Assembly: GCA_037127255.1 (NCBI GenBank)
Contig: JBANSL010000013.1
Location: 82,714,188 to 82,778,187, forward strand
DNA: 64,000 nucleotides
Source of the DNA: Persicaria tinctoria
Taxonomy: Eukaryota; Streptophyta; Magnoliopsida; Caryophyllales; Polygonaceae
Reading direction: 5' to 3'
Shown here: positions 33,000 to 47,400 of the stretch, piece by piece
How positions within the stretch are numbered: the stretch's first letter is position 1
How the letters are laid out: every line of letters begins with the position of its first letter
The notes under the pieces: model-generated
Told to the model about the DNA's origin: nothing
Database searches by the model: none
What the model saw: only the letters and a program-made list of their open reading frames with translations
Made by a program: the position numbers and the translations under genes

Positions 33000-35760
33000 C
33001 CAAAATGGCAGACCCTCAACTCTAATGACTCTGTAACTTGGTAGATACAAGTTTTATATTGTATTTATTGAATCAGAGACCAATATTCCCTGTTTTACGT
33101 CCGTCGCATATTTCGCCATTTTCTCATAGGGTACTGTACACGAAAATATATCGAAATCTTAAGCTATCCAAAATGGAAGAGCCTCAACTCTAATGACTCT
33201 GTAACTTGGTAGATACAAGTTTTATATTGTATTTATTGAATCAGAGACCAATATTCCCTGTTTTAAGTCCGTCGCATATTTCGCCATTTTCTCATAGGGT
33301 ACTTTACACGAAAATATATCGAAATCTTAAGCTATCCAAAATGGAAGAGCCTCAACTCTAATGACTCTGTAACTTGGTAGATACAAGTTTTATATTGTAT
33401 TTATTGAATCGGAGACCAATATTCCATGTTTTAAGTCCGTCGCATATTTTGCCATTTTTTAATAGGGTACTGTACACGAAAATATATCGAAATCATAAGC
33501 TATCCAAAATGGAAGAGCCTCAACTCTAATGACTCTGTAACTTGGTAGATACAAGTTTTATATTGTATTTATTGAATCGGAGACCAATATTCCATGTTTT
33601 AAGTCCGTCGGATATTTTGCCATTTTTTAATAGGGTACTGTACACGAAAATATATCGAAATCTTAAGCTATCCAAAATGGCAGACCCTCAACTCTAATGA
33701 CTCTGTAACTTGGTAGATACAAGTTTTATATTCTATTTATTGAATCAGAGACCAATATTCCCTGTTTTAAGTCCGTCGCATATTTCGCCATTTTCTTATA
33801 GGGTACTGTACACGAAAATATATCGAAATCTTAAGCTATCCAAAATGGGAGAGCCTCAACTCTAATGACTCTGTAACTTGGTAGATACAAGTTTTATATT
33901 GTATTTATTGAATCAGAGAACAATATTCCCTGTTTTAAGTCCGTTGCATATTTCGCCATTTTCTTATAGGGTACTGTACACGAAAATATATCGAAATCTT
34001 AAGCTATCCAAAATGGCAGAGCCTTAACTCTAATGACTCTGTAACTTGGTAGATACAAGTTTTATATTGTATTTATTGAATTGGAGACCAATATTCAATG
34101 TTTTAAGTCCGTCGCATATTTTGCCATTTTCTCATAGGGTACTATACACGAATATATATCGAAATCATAAGCTATCCAAAATGGAAGAGCCTCAACTCTA
34201 ATGACTCTGTAACTTGGTAGATACAAGTTTTATATTGTATTTATTGAATCGGAGACCAATATTCCATGTTTTAAGTCCGTCGCATATTTCGCCATTTTCT
34301 CATAGGGTACTGTACACGAAAATATATCGAAATCTTAAGCTATCCAAAATGGCAGACCCTCAACTCTAATGACTCTGTAACTTGGTAGATACAAGTTTTA
34401 TATTGTATTTATTGAATCAGAGACCAATATTCCCTGTTTTACGTCCGTCGCATATTTCGCCATTTTCTCATAGGGTACTGTACACGAAAATATATCGAAA
34501 TCTTAAGCTATCCAAAATGGAAGAGCCTCAACTCTAATGACTCTGTAACTTGGTAGATACAAGTTTTATATTGTATTTATTGAATCAGAGACCAATATTC
34601 CCTGTTTTAAGTCCGTCGCATATTTCGCCATTTTCTCATAGGGTACTTTACACGAAAATATATCGAAATCTTAAGCTATCAAAAATGGAAGAGCCTCAAC
34701 TCTAATGACTCTGTAACTTGGTAGATACAAGTTTTATATTGTATTTATTGAATCGGAGACCAATATTCCATGTTTTAAGTCCGTCGCATATTTTGCCATT
34801 TTTTTAATAGGGTACTGTACACGAAAATATATCGAAATCATAAGCTATCCAAAATGGAAGAGCCTCAACTCTAATGACTCTGTAACTTGGTAGATACAAG
34901 TTTTATATTGTATTTATTGAATCGGAGACCAATATTCCATGTTTTAAGTCCGTCGGATATTTTGCCATTTTTTAATAGGGTACTGTACACGAAAATATAT
35001 CGAAATCTTAAGCTATCCAAAATGGCAGACCCTCAACTCTAATGACTCTGTAACTTGGTAGATACAAGTTTTATATTCTATTTATTGAATCAGAGACCAA
35101 TATTCCCTGTTTTAAGTCCGTCGCATATTTCGCCATTTTCTTATAGGGTACTTTACACGAAAATATATCGAAATCTTAAGCTATCCAAAATGGGAGAGCC
35201 TCAACTCTAATGACTCTGTAACTTGGTAGATACAAGTTTTATATTGTATTTATTGAATCAGAGAACAATATTCCCTGTTTTAAGTCCGTTGCATATTTCG
35301 CCATTTTCTTATAGGGTACTGTACACGAAAATATATCGAAATCATAAGCTATCCAAAATGGCAGAGCCTTAACTCTAATGACTCTGTAACTTGGTAGATA
35401 CAAGTTTTATATTGTATTTATTGAATTGGAGACCAATATTCAATGTTTTAAGTCCGTCGCATATTTTGCCATTTTCTCATAGGGTACTATACACGAAAAT
35501 ATATCGAAATCATAAGCTATCCAAAATGGAAGAGCCTCAACTCTAATGACTCTGTAACTTGGTAGATACAAGTTTTATATTGTATTTATTGAATCGGAGA
35601 CCAATATTCCATGTTTTAAGTCCGTCGCATATTTCGCCATTTTCTCATAGGGTACTGTACACGAAAATATATCGAAATCTTAAGCTATCCAAAATGGCAG
35701 ACCCTCAACTCTAATGACTCTGTAACTTGGTAGATACAAGTTTTATATTGTATTTATTGA
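33000..35760. repeat. 8-monomer higher-order repeat, two copies (second type)
   Basis: GTCGGATATT occurs at 33607 and 34952 (1345 bp, with an extra T in the second copy near 34803). GAGAACAATATTCCC and GCCTTAACTC markers recur at about the same spacing. This block is copied again about 10.25 kb downstream. Confidence 0.85.
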
Positions 35761-38700
35761 ATCAGAGACACATATTCCATGTTTTAAGTCCGTCGCATAT
35801 TTCGCCATTTTCTCATAGGGTACTGTACACGAAAATATATCGAAATCTTAAGCTATCCAAAATGGAAGAGCTTCAACTCTAATGACTCTGTAACTTGGTA
35901 GATACAAGTTTTATATTGTATTTATTAAATTAGAGACCAATATTCCCTGTTTTAAGTCCGTCGCATATTTCGCCATTTTCTTATAGGGTACTATACACGA
36001 AAATATATCGAAATCTTAAGCTATCCAAAATGGCAGAGCCTCAACTCTAATGACTCTGTAACTTGGTAGATACAAGTTTTATATTGTATTTATTGAATTG
36101 GAGACCAATATTCAATGTTTTAAGTCCGTCGCATATTTCGCCATTTTCTCATAGGGTACTATACACGAAAATATATCAAAATCATAAGCTATCCAAAATG
36201 GAAGAGCCTCAACTCTAATGACTCTGTAACTTGGTAGATACAAGTTTTATATTGTATTTATTGAATCGGAGACCAATATTCCATGTTTTAAGTCCGTCGC
36301 ATATTTCGCCATTTTCTCATAGGGTACTGTACACGAAAATATATCGAAATCTTAAGCTATCCAAAATGGAAGAGCCTCAACTCTAATGACTCTGTAACTT
36401 GGTAAATACAAGTTTTATATTGTATTTATTGAATCGGAGACCAATATTCCATGTTTTAAGTCCGTCGCATATTTTGCCATTTTCTAATAGGGTACTGTAC
36501 ACGAAAATATATCGAAATCTTAAGCTATCCAAAATGGCAGACCCTCAACTCTAATGACTCTGTAACTTGGTAGATACAAGTTTTATATTCTATTTATTAA
36601 ATCAGAGACCAATATTCCATGTTTTAAGTCCGTCGCATATTTCGCCATTTTCTCATAGGGTACTGTACACGAAAATATATCGAAATCTTAAGCTATCCAA
36701 AATGGCAGACCCTCAACTCTAATGACTCTGTAACTTGGTAGATACAAGTTTTATATTGTATTTATTGAATCAGAGACCAATATTCCCTGTTTTAAGTCCG
36801 TCGCATATTTCGCCATTTTCTTATAGGGTACTGTACACGAAAATATATCGAAATCTTAAGCTATCCAAAATGGCAGAGCCTCAACTCTAATGACTCTGTA
36901 ACTTGGTAGATACAAGTTTTATATTGTATTTATTGAATTGGAGACCAATATTCAATGTTTTAAGTCCGTCGCATATTTCGCCATTTTCTCATAGGGTACT
37001 TTACACGAAAATATATCGAAATCATAAGCTATCCAAAATGGAAGAGCCTCAACTCTAATGACTCTGTAGCCTTGTAGATACAAGTTTTATATTGTATTTA
37101 TTGAATCGGAGACCAATATTCCATTTTTTAAGTCCGTCGCATATTTTGCCATTTTCTAATAGGGTACTGTACACGAAAATATATCGAAATCTTAAGCTAT
37201 CCAAAATGGCAGACCCTCAACTCTAATGACTCTGTAACTTGGTAGATACAAGTTTTATATTCTATTTATTGAATCAGAGTACAATATTCCATGTTTTAAG
37301 TCCGTCGCATATTTCGCCATTTTCTCATAGGGTACTGTACACGAAAATATATCGAAATCTTAAGCTATCCAAAATGGAAGAGCTTCAACTCTAATGACTC
37401 TGTAACTTGGTAGATACAAGTTTTATATTGTATTTATTGAATCAGAGACCAATATTCCCTGTTTTAAGTCCGTCGCATATTTCGCCATTTTCTTATAGGG
37501 TACTATACACGAAAATATATCGAAATCTTAAGCTATCCAAAATGGCAGAGCCTCAACTCTAATGACTCTGTAACTTGGTAGATACAAGTTTTATATTGTA
37601 TTTATTGAATTGGAGACCAATATTCAATGTTTTAAGTCCGTCGCATATTTCGCCATTTTCTCATAGGGTACTTTACACGAAAATATATCAAAATCATAAG
37701 CTATCCAAAATGGAAGAGCCTCAACTCTAATGACTCTGTAACTTGGTAGATACAAGTTTTATATTGTATTTATTGAATCGGAGACCAATATTCCATGTTT
37801 TAAGTCCGTCGCATATTTCGCCATTTTCTCATAGGGTACTGTACACGAAAATATATCGAAATCTTAAGCTATCCAAAATGGAAGAGCCTCAACTCTAATG
37901 ACTCTGTAACTTGGTAAATACAAGTTTTATATTGTATTTATTGAATCGGAGACCAATATTCCATGTTTTAAGTCCGTCGCATATTTTGCCATTTTCTAAT
38001 AGGGTACTGTACACGAAAATATATCGAAATCTTAAGCTATCCAAAATGGCAGACCCTCAACTCTAATGACTCTGTAACTTGGTAGATACAAGTTTTATAT
38101 TCTATTTATTAAATCAGAGACCAATATTCCATGTTTTAAGTCCGTCGCATATTTCGCCATTTTCTCATAGGGTACTGTACACGAAAATATATCGAAATCT
38201 TAAGCTATCCAAAATGGCAGACCCTCAACTCTAATGACTCTGTAACTTGGTAGATACAAGTTTTATATTGTATTTATTGAATCAGAGACCAATATTCCCT
38301 GTTTTAAGTCCGTCGCATATTTCGCCATTTTCTTATAGGGTACTGTACACGAAAATATATCGAAATCTTAAGCTATCCAAAATGGCAGAGCCTCAACTCT
38401 AATGACTCTGTAACTTGGTAGATACAAGTTTTATATTGTATTTATTGAATTGGAGACCAATATTCAATGTTTTAAGTCCGTCGCATATTTCGCCATTTTC
38501 TCATAGGGTACTTTACACGAAAATATATCGAAATCATAAGCTATCCAAAATGGAAGAGCCTCAACTCTAATGACTCTGTAGCCTTGTAGATACAAGTTTT
38601 ATATTGTATTTATTGAATCGGAGACCAATATTCCATTTTTTAAGTCCGTCGCATATTTTGCCATTTTCTAATAGGGTACTGTACACGAAAATATATCGAA

Positions 38701-41700
38701 ATCTTAAGCTATCCAAAATGGCAGACCCTCAACTCTAATGACTCTGTAACTTGGTAGATACAAGTTTTATATTCTATTTATTGAATCAGAGTACAATATT
38801 CCATGTTTTAAGTCCGTCGCATATTTCGCCATTTTCTCATAGGGTACTGTACACGAAAATATATCGAAATCTTAAGCTATCCAAAATGGAAGAGCTTCAA
38901 CTCTAATGACTCTGTAACTTGGTAGATACAAGTTTTATATTGTATTTATTGAATCAGAGACCAATATTCCCTGTTTTAAGTCCGTCGCATATTTCGCCAT
39001 TTTCTTATAGGGTACTATACACGAAAATATATCGAAATCTTAAGCTATCCAAAATGGCAGAGCCTCAACTCTAATGACTCTGTAACTTGGTAGATACAAG
39101 TTTTATATTGTATTTATTGAATTGGAGACCAATATTCAATGTTTTAAGTCCGTCGCATATTTCGCCATTTTCTCATAGGGTACTTTACACGAAAATATAT
39201 CAAAATCATAAGCTATCCAAAATGGAAGAGCCTCAACTCTAATGACTCTGTAACTTGGTAGATACAAGTTTTATATTGTATTTATTGAATCGGAGACCAA
39301 TATTCCATGTTTTAAGTCCGTCGCATATTTCGCCATTTTCTCATAGGGTACTGTACACGAAAATATACCGAAATCTTAAGCTATCCAAAATGGAAGAGCC
39401 TCAACTCTAATGACTCTGTAACTTGGTAAATACAAGTTTTATATTGTATTTATTGAATCGGAGACCAATATTCCATGTTTTAAGTCCGTCGCATATTTTG
39501 CCATTTTCTAATAGGGTACTGTACACGAAAATATATCGAAATCTTAAGCTATCCAAAATGGCAGACCCTCAACTCTAATGACTCTGTAACTTGGTAGATA
39601 CAAGTTTTATATTCTATTTATTAAATCAGAGACCAATATTCCATGTTTTAAGTCCGTCGCATATTTCGCCATTTTCTCATAGGGTACTGTACACGAAAAT
39701 ATATCGAAATCTTAAGCTATCCAAAATGGCAGACCCTCAACTCTAATGACTCTGTAACTTGGTAGATACAAGTTTTATATTGTATTTATTGAATCAGAGA
39801 CCAATATTCCCTGTTTTAAGTCCGTCGCATATTTCGCCATTTTCTTATAGGGTACTGTACACGAAAATATATCGAAATCTTAAGCTATCCAAAATGGCAG
39901 AGCCTCAACTCTAATGACTCTGTAACTTGGTAGATACAAGTTTTATATTGTATTTATTGAATTGGAGACCAATATTCAATGTTTTAAGTCCGTCGCATAT
40001 TTCGCCATTTTCTCATAGGGTACTTTACACGAAAATATATCGAAATCATAAGCTATCCAAAATGGAAGAGCCTCAACTCTAATGACTCTGTAGCCTTGTA
40101 GATACAAGTTTTATATTGTATTTATTGAATCGGAGACCAATATTCCATTTTTTAAGTCCGTCGCATATTTTGCCATTTTCTAATAGGGTACTGTACACGA
40201 AAATATATCGAAATCTTAAGCTATCCAAAATGGCAGACCCTCAACTCTAATGACTCTGTAACTTGGTAGATACAAGTTTTATATTCTATTTATTGAATCA
40301 GAGTACAATATTCCATGTTTTAAGTCCGTCGCATATTTCGCCATTTTCTCATAGGGTACTGTACACGAAAATATATCGAAATCTTAAGCTATCCAAAATG
40401 GCAGACCCTCAACTCTAATGACTCTGTAACTTGGTAGATACAAGTTTTATATTGTATTTATTGAATCAGAGACCAATATTCCCTGTTTTAAGTCCGTCGC
40501 ATATTTTGCCATTTTCTTATAGGGTACTATACACGAAAATATATCGAAATCTTAAGCTATCCAAAATGGCAGAGCCTCAACTCTCATGACTCTGTAACTT
40601 GGTAGATACAAGTTTTATATTGTATTTATTGAATCGGAGACCAATATTCCCAGTTTTAAGTCCGTCGCATATTTCTCCATTTTCTCATAGGGTACTGTAC
40701 ACGAAAATATATCGAAATCTTAAGCCACCCAAAATGGCAGAGCCTCAACTCTGATGACTCTGTAACTTGGTAGATACAAGTTTTATTTTGTATTTATTGA
40801 ATCGGAGACCAATATTCCATGATTTAAGTCCGTCGCATATTTCGCCATTTTCTCATAGGGTACTGTACACGAAAATATATCGAAATCTTAAGCTATCCAA
40901 AATGGCAGACCCTCAACTCTAATGACTCTGTAACTTGGTAGATACAAGTTTTATATTGTATTTATTGAATCAGAGACCAATATTCCCTATTTTACGTCCG
41001 TCGCATATTTCGCCATTTTCTCATAGGGTACTGTACACGAAAATATATCGAAATCTTAAGCTATCCAAAATGGAAGAGCCTCAACTCTAATGACTCTGTA
41101 ACTTGGTAGATACAAGTTTTATATTGTATTTATTGAATCAGAGACCAATATTCCCTGTTTTAAGTCCGTCGCATATTTCGCCATTTTCTTATAGGGTACT
41201 GTACACGAAAATATATCGAAATCTTAAGCTATCCAAAATGGCAGAGCCTCAACTCTAATGACTCTGTAACTTCGTAGATACAAGTTTTATATTGTATTTA
41301 TTGAATCGGAGACCAATATTCCATGTTTTAAGTCCGTCGCATATTTCGCCATTTTCTCATAGGGTACTATACACGAAAATATATCGAAATCATAAGCTAT
41401 CCAAAATAGAAGAGCCTCAACTCTAATGACTCTGTAACTTGGTAGATACAAGTTTTATATTGTATTTATTGAATCGGAGACCAATATTCCATGTTTTAAG
41501 TCCGTCGCATATTTTGCCATTTTCTTATAGGGTACTGTACACGAAAATATATCGAAATCTTAAGCTATCCAAATTGGCAGACCCTCAACTCTAATGACTC
41601 TGTAACTTGGTGGATACAAGTTTTATATTCTATTTATTGAATCAGAGACCAATATTCCATGTTTTAAGTCTGTCGCATATTTCGCCATTTTCTCATAGGG

Positions 41701-44220
41701 TACTGTACACGAAAATATATCGAAATCTTAAGCTATCCAAAATGGCAGACCCTCAACTCTAATGACTCTGTAACTTGGTAGATACAAGTTTTATATTGTA
41801 TTTATTGAATCAGAGACCAATATTCCCTGTTTTAAGTCCGTTGCATATTTCGCCATTTTCTTATAGGGTATTGTACACGAAAATATATCGAAATCTTAAG
41901 CTATCCAAAATGGCAGAGCCTCAACTCTAATGACTCTGTAACTTGGTAGATACAAGTTTTATATTGTATTTATTGAATTGGAGACCAATATTCAATGTTT
42001 TAAGTCCGTCGCATATTTTGCCATTTTCTCATAGGGTACTATACACGAAAATATATCGAAATCATAAGCTATCCAAAATGGAAGAGCCTCAACTCTAATG
42101 ACTCTGTAACTTGGTAGATACAAGTTTTATATTGTATTTATTGAATCGGAGACCAATATTCCATGTTTTAAGTCCTTCGCATATTTCGCCATTTTCTCAT
42201 AGGGTACTGTACACGAAAATATATCGAAATCTTAAGTTATCCAAAATGGCAGACCCTCAACTCTAATGACTCTGTAACTTGGTAGATACAAGTTTTATAT
42301 TGTATTTATTGAATCAGAGACCAATATTCCATGTTTTAAGTCCGTCGCATATTTCGCCATTTTCTCATAGGGTACTGTACACGAAAATATATCGAAATCT
42401 TAAGCTATCCAAAATGGAAGAGCTTCAACTCTAATGACTCTGTAACTTGGTAGATACAAGTTTTATATTGTATTTATTGAATCAGAGACCAATATTCCCT
42501 GTTTTAAGTCCGTCGCATATTTCGCCATTTTCTTATAGGGTACTGTACACGAAAATATATCGAAATCTTAAGCTATCCAAAATGGCAGAGCCTCAACTCT
42601 AATGACTCTGTAACTTGGTAGATACAAGTTTTATATTGTATTTATTGAATTGGAGACCAATATTCAATGTTTTAAGTCCGTCGCATATTTCGCCATTTTC
42701 TCATAGGGTACTATACACGAAAATATATCGAAATCATAAGCTATCCAAAATGGAAGAGCCTCAACTCTAATGACTCTGTAACTTGGTAGATACAAGTTTT
42801 ATATTGTATTTATTGAATCGGAGACCAATATTCCATGTTTTAAGTCCGTCGCATATTTCGCCATTTTCTCATAGGGTACTGTACACGAAAATATATCGAA
42901 ATCTTAAGCTATCCAAAATGGAAGAGCCTCAACTCTAATGACTCTGTAACTCGGTAAATACAAGTTTTATATTGTATTTATTGAATCGGAGACCAATATT
43001 CCATGTTTTAAGTCCGTCGCATATTTTGCCATTTTCTAATAGGGTACTGTACACGAAAATATTTCGAAATCTTAAGCTATCCAAAATGGCAGACCCTCAA
43101 CTCTAATGACTCTGTAACTTGTTAGATACAAGTTTTATATTCTATTTATTGAATCAGAGACCAATATTCCATGTTTTAAGTCCGTCGCATATTTCGCCAT
43201 TTTCTCATAGGGTACTGTACACGAAAATATATCGAAATCTTAAGCTATCCAAAATGGCAGACCCTCAACTCTAATGACTCTGTAACTTGGTAGATAAAAG
43301 TTTTATATTGTATTTATTGAATCAGAGACCAATATTCCCTGTTTTAAGTCCGTCGCATATTTCGCCATTTTCTTATAGGGTACTGTACACGAAAATATAT
43401 CGAAATCTTAAGCTATCCAAAATGGCAGAGGCTCAACTCTAATGACTCTGTAACTTGGTAGATACAAGTTTTATATTGTATTTATTGAATTGAAGACCAA
43501 TATTCAATGTTTTAAGTCCGTCGCATATTTCGCCATTTTCTCATAGGGTACTTTACACGAAAATATATCGAAATCATAAGCTATCCAAAATGGAAGAGCC
43601 TCAACTCTAATGACTCTGTAGCCTTGTAGATACAAGTTTTATATTGTATTTATTGAATCGGAGACCAATATTCCATGTTTTAAGTCCGTCGCATATTTTG
43701 CCATTTTCTAATAGGGTACTGTACACGAAAATATATCGAAATCTTAAGCTATCCAAAATGGCAGACCCTCAACTCTAATGACTCTGTAACTTGGTAGATA
43801 CAAGTTTTATATTCTATTTATTGAATCAGAGACCAATATTCCATGTTTTAAGTCCGTCGCATATTTCGCCATTTTCTCATAGGGTACTGTACACGAAAAT
43901 ATATCAAAATCTTAAGCTATCCAAAATGGCAGACCCTCAACTCTAATGACTCTGTAACTTGGTAGATACAAGTTTTATATTGTATTTATTGAATCAGAGA
44001 CCAATATTCCCTGTTTTAAGTCCGTTGCATATTTCGCCATTTTCTTATAGGGTATTGTACACGAAAATATATCGAAATCTTAAGCTATCCAAAATGGCAG
44101 AGCCTCAACTCTAATGACTCTGTAACTTGGTAGATACAAGTTTTATATTGTATTTATTGAATTGGAGACCAATATTCAATGTTTTAAGTCCGTCGCATAT
44201 TTTGCCATTTTCTCATAGGG
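34200..44220. repeat. Large satellite duplication, copy 1 (about 10.0 kb)
   Basis: Matches 44450-52960. Rare markers pair at offset 10249 at the left (CCATTTTTTTAATAG at 34796/45045; GTCGGATATT at 34952; GGTAAATACAAG at 36401/46650) and at 8737 at the right (CTCTCATGAC at 40581; CTTCGTAGATA at 41270/50007; TGTAGCCTTG in monomers 43612/52349). The change of 1512 equals one 9-monomer unit, so copy 1 has three such units and copy 2 two. Confidence 0.88.
36230..40420. repeat. 9-monomer higher-order repeat (1512 bp), about 2.8 copies
   Basis: GGTAAATACAAG recurs at 36401, 37913 and 39425, and the TGTAGCCTTGTAG variant in monomers starting at 37060, 38572 and 40084: exactly 1512 bp (9 x 168) each time. 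Units look nearly identical; one private change is ATATACCG near 39365. Confidence 0.9.
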
Positions 44221-44449
44221 TACTGTACACGAAAATATATCGAAATCTTAAGCTATCCAAAATGGAAGAGCCTCAACTCTAATGACTCTGTAACTTGGTA
44301 GATACAAGTTTTATATTCTATTTATTGAATCAGAGACCAATATTCCATGTTTTAAGTCCGTCGCATATTTCGCCATTTTCTCATAGGGTACTGTACACGA
44401 AAATATATCAAAATCTTAAGCTATCCAAAATGGCAGACCCTCAACTCTA

Positions 44450-47400
44450 ATGACTCTGTAACTTGGTAGATACAAGTTTTATATTGTATTTATTGAATCG
44501 GAGACCAATATTCCATGTTTTAAGTCCGTCGCATATTTCGCCATTTTCTCATAGGGTACTGTACACGAAAATATATCGAAATCTTAAGCTATCCAAAATG
44601 GCAGACCCTCAACTCTAATGACTCTGTAACTTGGTAGATACAAGTTTTATATTGTATTTATTGAATCAGAGACCAATATTCCCTGTTTTACGTCCGTCGC
44701 ATATTTCGCCATTTTCTCATAGGGTACTGTACACGAAAATATATCGAAATCTTAAGCTATCCAAAATGGAAGAGCCTCAACTCTAATGACTCTGTAACTT
44801 GGTAGATACAAGTTTTATATTGTATTTATTGAATCAGAGACCAATATTCCCTGTTTTAAGTCCGTCGCATATTTCGCCATTTTCTCATAGGGTACTTTAC
44901 ACGAAAATATATCGAAATCTTAAGCTATCAAAAATGGAAGAGCCTCAACTCTAATGACTCTGTAACTTGGTAGATACAAGTTTTATATTGTATTTATTGA
45001 ATCGGAGACCAATATTCCATGTTTTAAGTCCGTCGCATATTTTGCCATTTTTTTAATAGGGTACTGTACACGAAAATATATCGAAATCATAAGCTATCCA
45101 AAATGGAAGAGCCTCAACTCTAATGACTCTGTAACTTGGTAGATACAAGTTTTATATTGTATTTATTGAATCGGAGACCAATATTCCATGTTTTAAGTCC
45201 GTCGGATATTTTGCCATTTTTTAATAGGGTACTGTACACGAAAATATATCGAAATCTTAAGCTATCCAAAATGGCAGACCCTCAACTCTAATGACTCTGT
45301 AACTTGGTAGATACAAGTTTTATATTCTATTTATTGAATCAGAGACCAATATTCCCTGTTTTAAGTCCGTCGCATATTTCGCCATTTTCTTATAGGGTAC
45401 TTTACACGAAAATATATCGAAATCTTAAGCTATCCAAAATGGGAGAGCCTCAACTCTAATGACTCTGTAACTTGGTAGATACAAGTTTTATATTGTATTT
45501 ATTGAATCAGAGAACAATATTCCCTGTTTTAAGTCCGTTGCATATTTCGCCATTTTCTTATAGGGTACTGTACACGAAAATATATCGAAATCATAAGCTA
45601 TCCAAAATGGCAGAGCCTTAACTCTAATGACTCTGTAACTTGGTAGATACAAGTTTTATATTGTATTTATTGAATTGGAGACCAATATTCAATGTTTTAA
45701 GTCCGTCGCATATTTTGCCATTTTCTCATAGGGTACTATACACGAAAATATATCGAAATCATAAGCTATCCAAAATGGAAGAGCCTCAACTCTAATGACT
45801 CTGTAACTTGGTAGATACAAGTTTTATATTGTATTTATTGAATCGGAGACCAATATTCCATGTTTTAAGTCCGTCGCATATTTCGCCATTTTCTCATAGG
45901 GTACTGTACACGAAAATATATCGAAATCTTAAGCTATCCAAAATGGCAGACCCTCAACTCTAATGACTCTGTAACTTGGTAGATACAAGTTTTATATTGT
46001 ATTTATTGAATCAGAGACACATATTCCATGTTTTAAGTCCGTCGCATATTTCGCCATTTTCTCATAGGGTACTGTACACGAAAATATATCGAAATCTTAA
46101 GCTATCCAAAATGGAAGAGCTTCAACTCTAATGACTCTGTAACTTGGTAGATACAAGTTTTATATTGTATTTATTAAATTAGAGACCAATATTCCCTGTT
46201 TTAAGTCCGTCGCATATTTCGCCATTTTCTTATAGGGTACTATACACGAAAATATATCGAAATCTTAAGCTATCCAAAATGGCAGAGCCTCAACTCTAAT
46301 GACTCTGTAACTTGGTAGATACAAGTTTTATATTGTATTTATTGAATTGGAGACCAATATTCAATGTTTTAAGTCCGTCGCATATTTCGCCATTTTCTCA
46401 TAGGGTACTATACACGAAAATATATCAAAATCATAAGCTATCCAAAATGGAAGAGCCTCAACTCTAATGACTCTGTAACTTGGTAGATACAAGTTTTATA
46501 TTGTATTTATTGAATCGGAGACCAATATTCCATGTTTTAAGTCCGTCGCATATTTCGCCATTTTCTCATAGGGTACTGTACACGAAAATATATCGAAATC
46601 TTAAGCTATCCAAAATGGAAGAGCCTCAACTCTAATGACTCTGTAACTTGGTAAATACAAGTTTTATATTGTATTTATTGAATCGGAGACCAATATTCCA
46701 TGTTTTAAGTCCGTCGCATATTTTGCCATTTTCTAATAGGGTACTGTACACGAAAATATATCGAAATCTTAAGCTATCCAAAATGGCAGACCCTCAACTC
46801 TAATGACTCTGTAACTTGGTAGATACAAGTTTTATATTCTATTTATTAAATCAGAGACCAATATTCCATGTTTTAAGTCCGTCGCATATTTCGCCATTTT
46901 CTCATAGGGTACTGTACACGAAAATATATCGAAATCTTAAGCTATCCAAAATGGCAGACCCTCAACTCTAATGACTCTGTAACTTGGTAGATACAAGTTT
47001 TATATTGTATTTATTGAATCAGAGACCAATATTCCCTGTTTTAAGTCCGTCGCATATTTCGCCATTTTCTTATAGGGTACTGTACACGAAAATATATCGA
47101 AATCTTAAGCTATCCAAAATGGCAGAGCCTCAACTCTAATGACTCTGTAACTTGGTAGATACAAGTTTTATATTGTATTTATTGAATTGGAGACCAATAT
47201 TCAATGTTTTAAGTCCGTCGCATATTTCGCCATTTTCTCATAGGGTACTTTACACGAAAATATATCGAAATCATAAGCTATCCAAAATGGAAGAGCCTCA
47301 ACTCTAATGACTCTGTAGCCTTGTAGATACAAGTTTTATATTGTATTTATTGAATCGGAGACCAATATTCCATTTTTTAAGTCCGTCGCATATTTTGCCA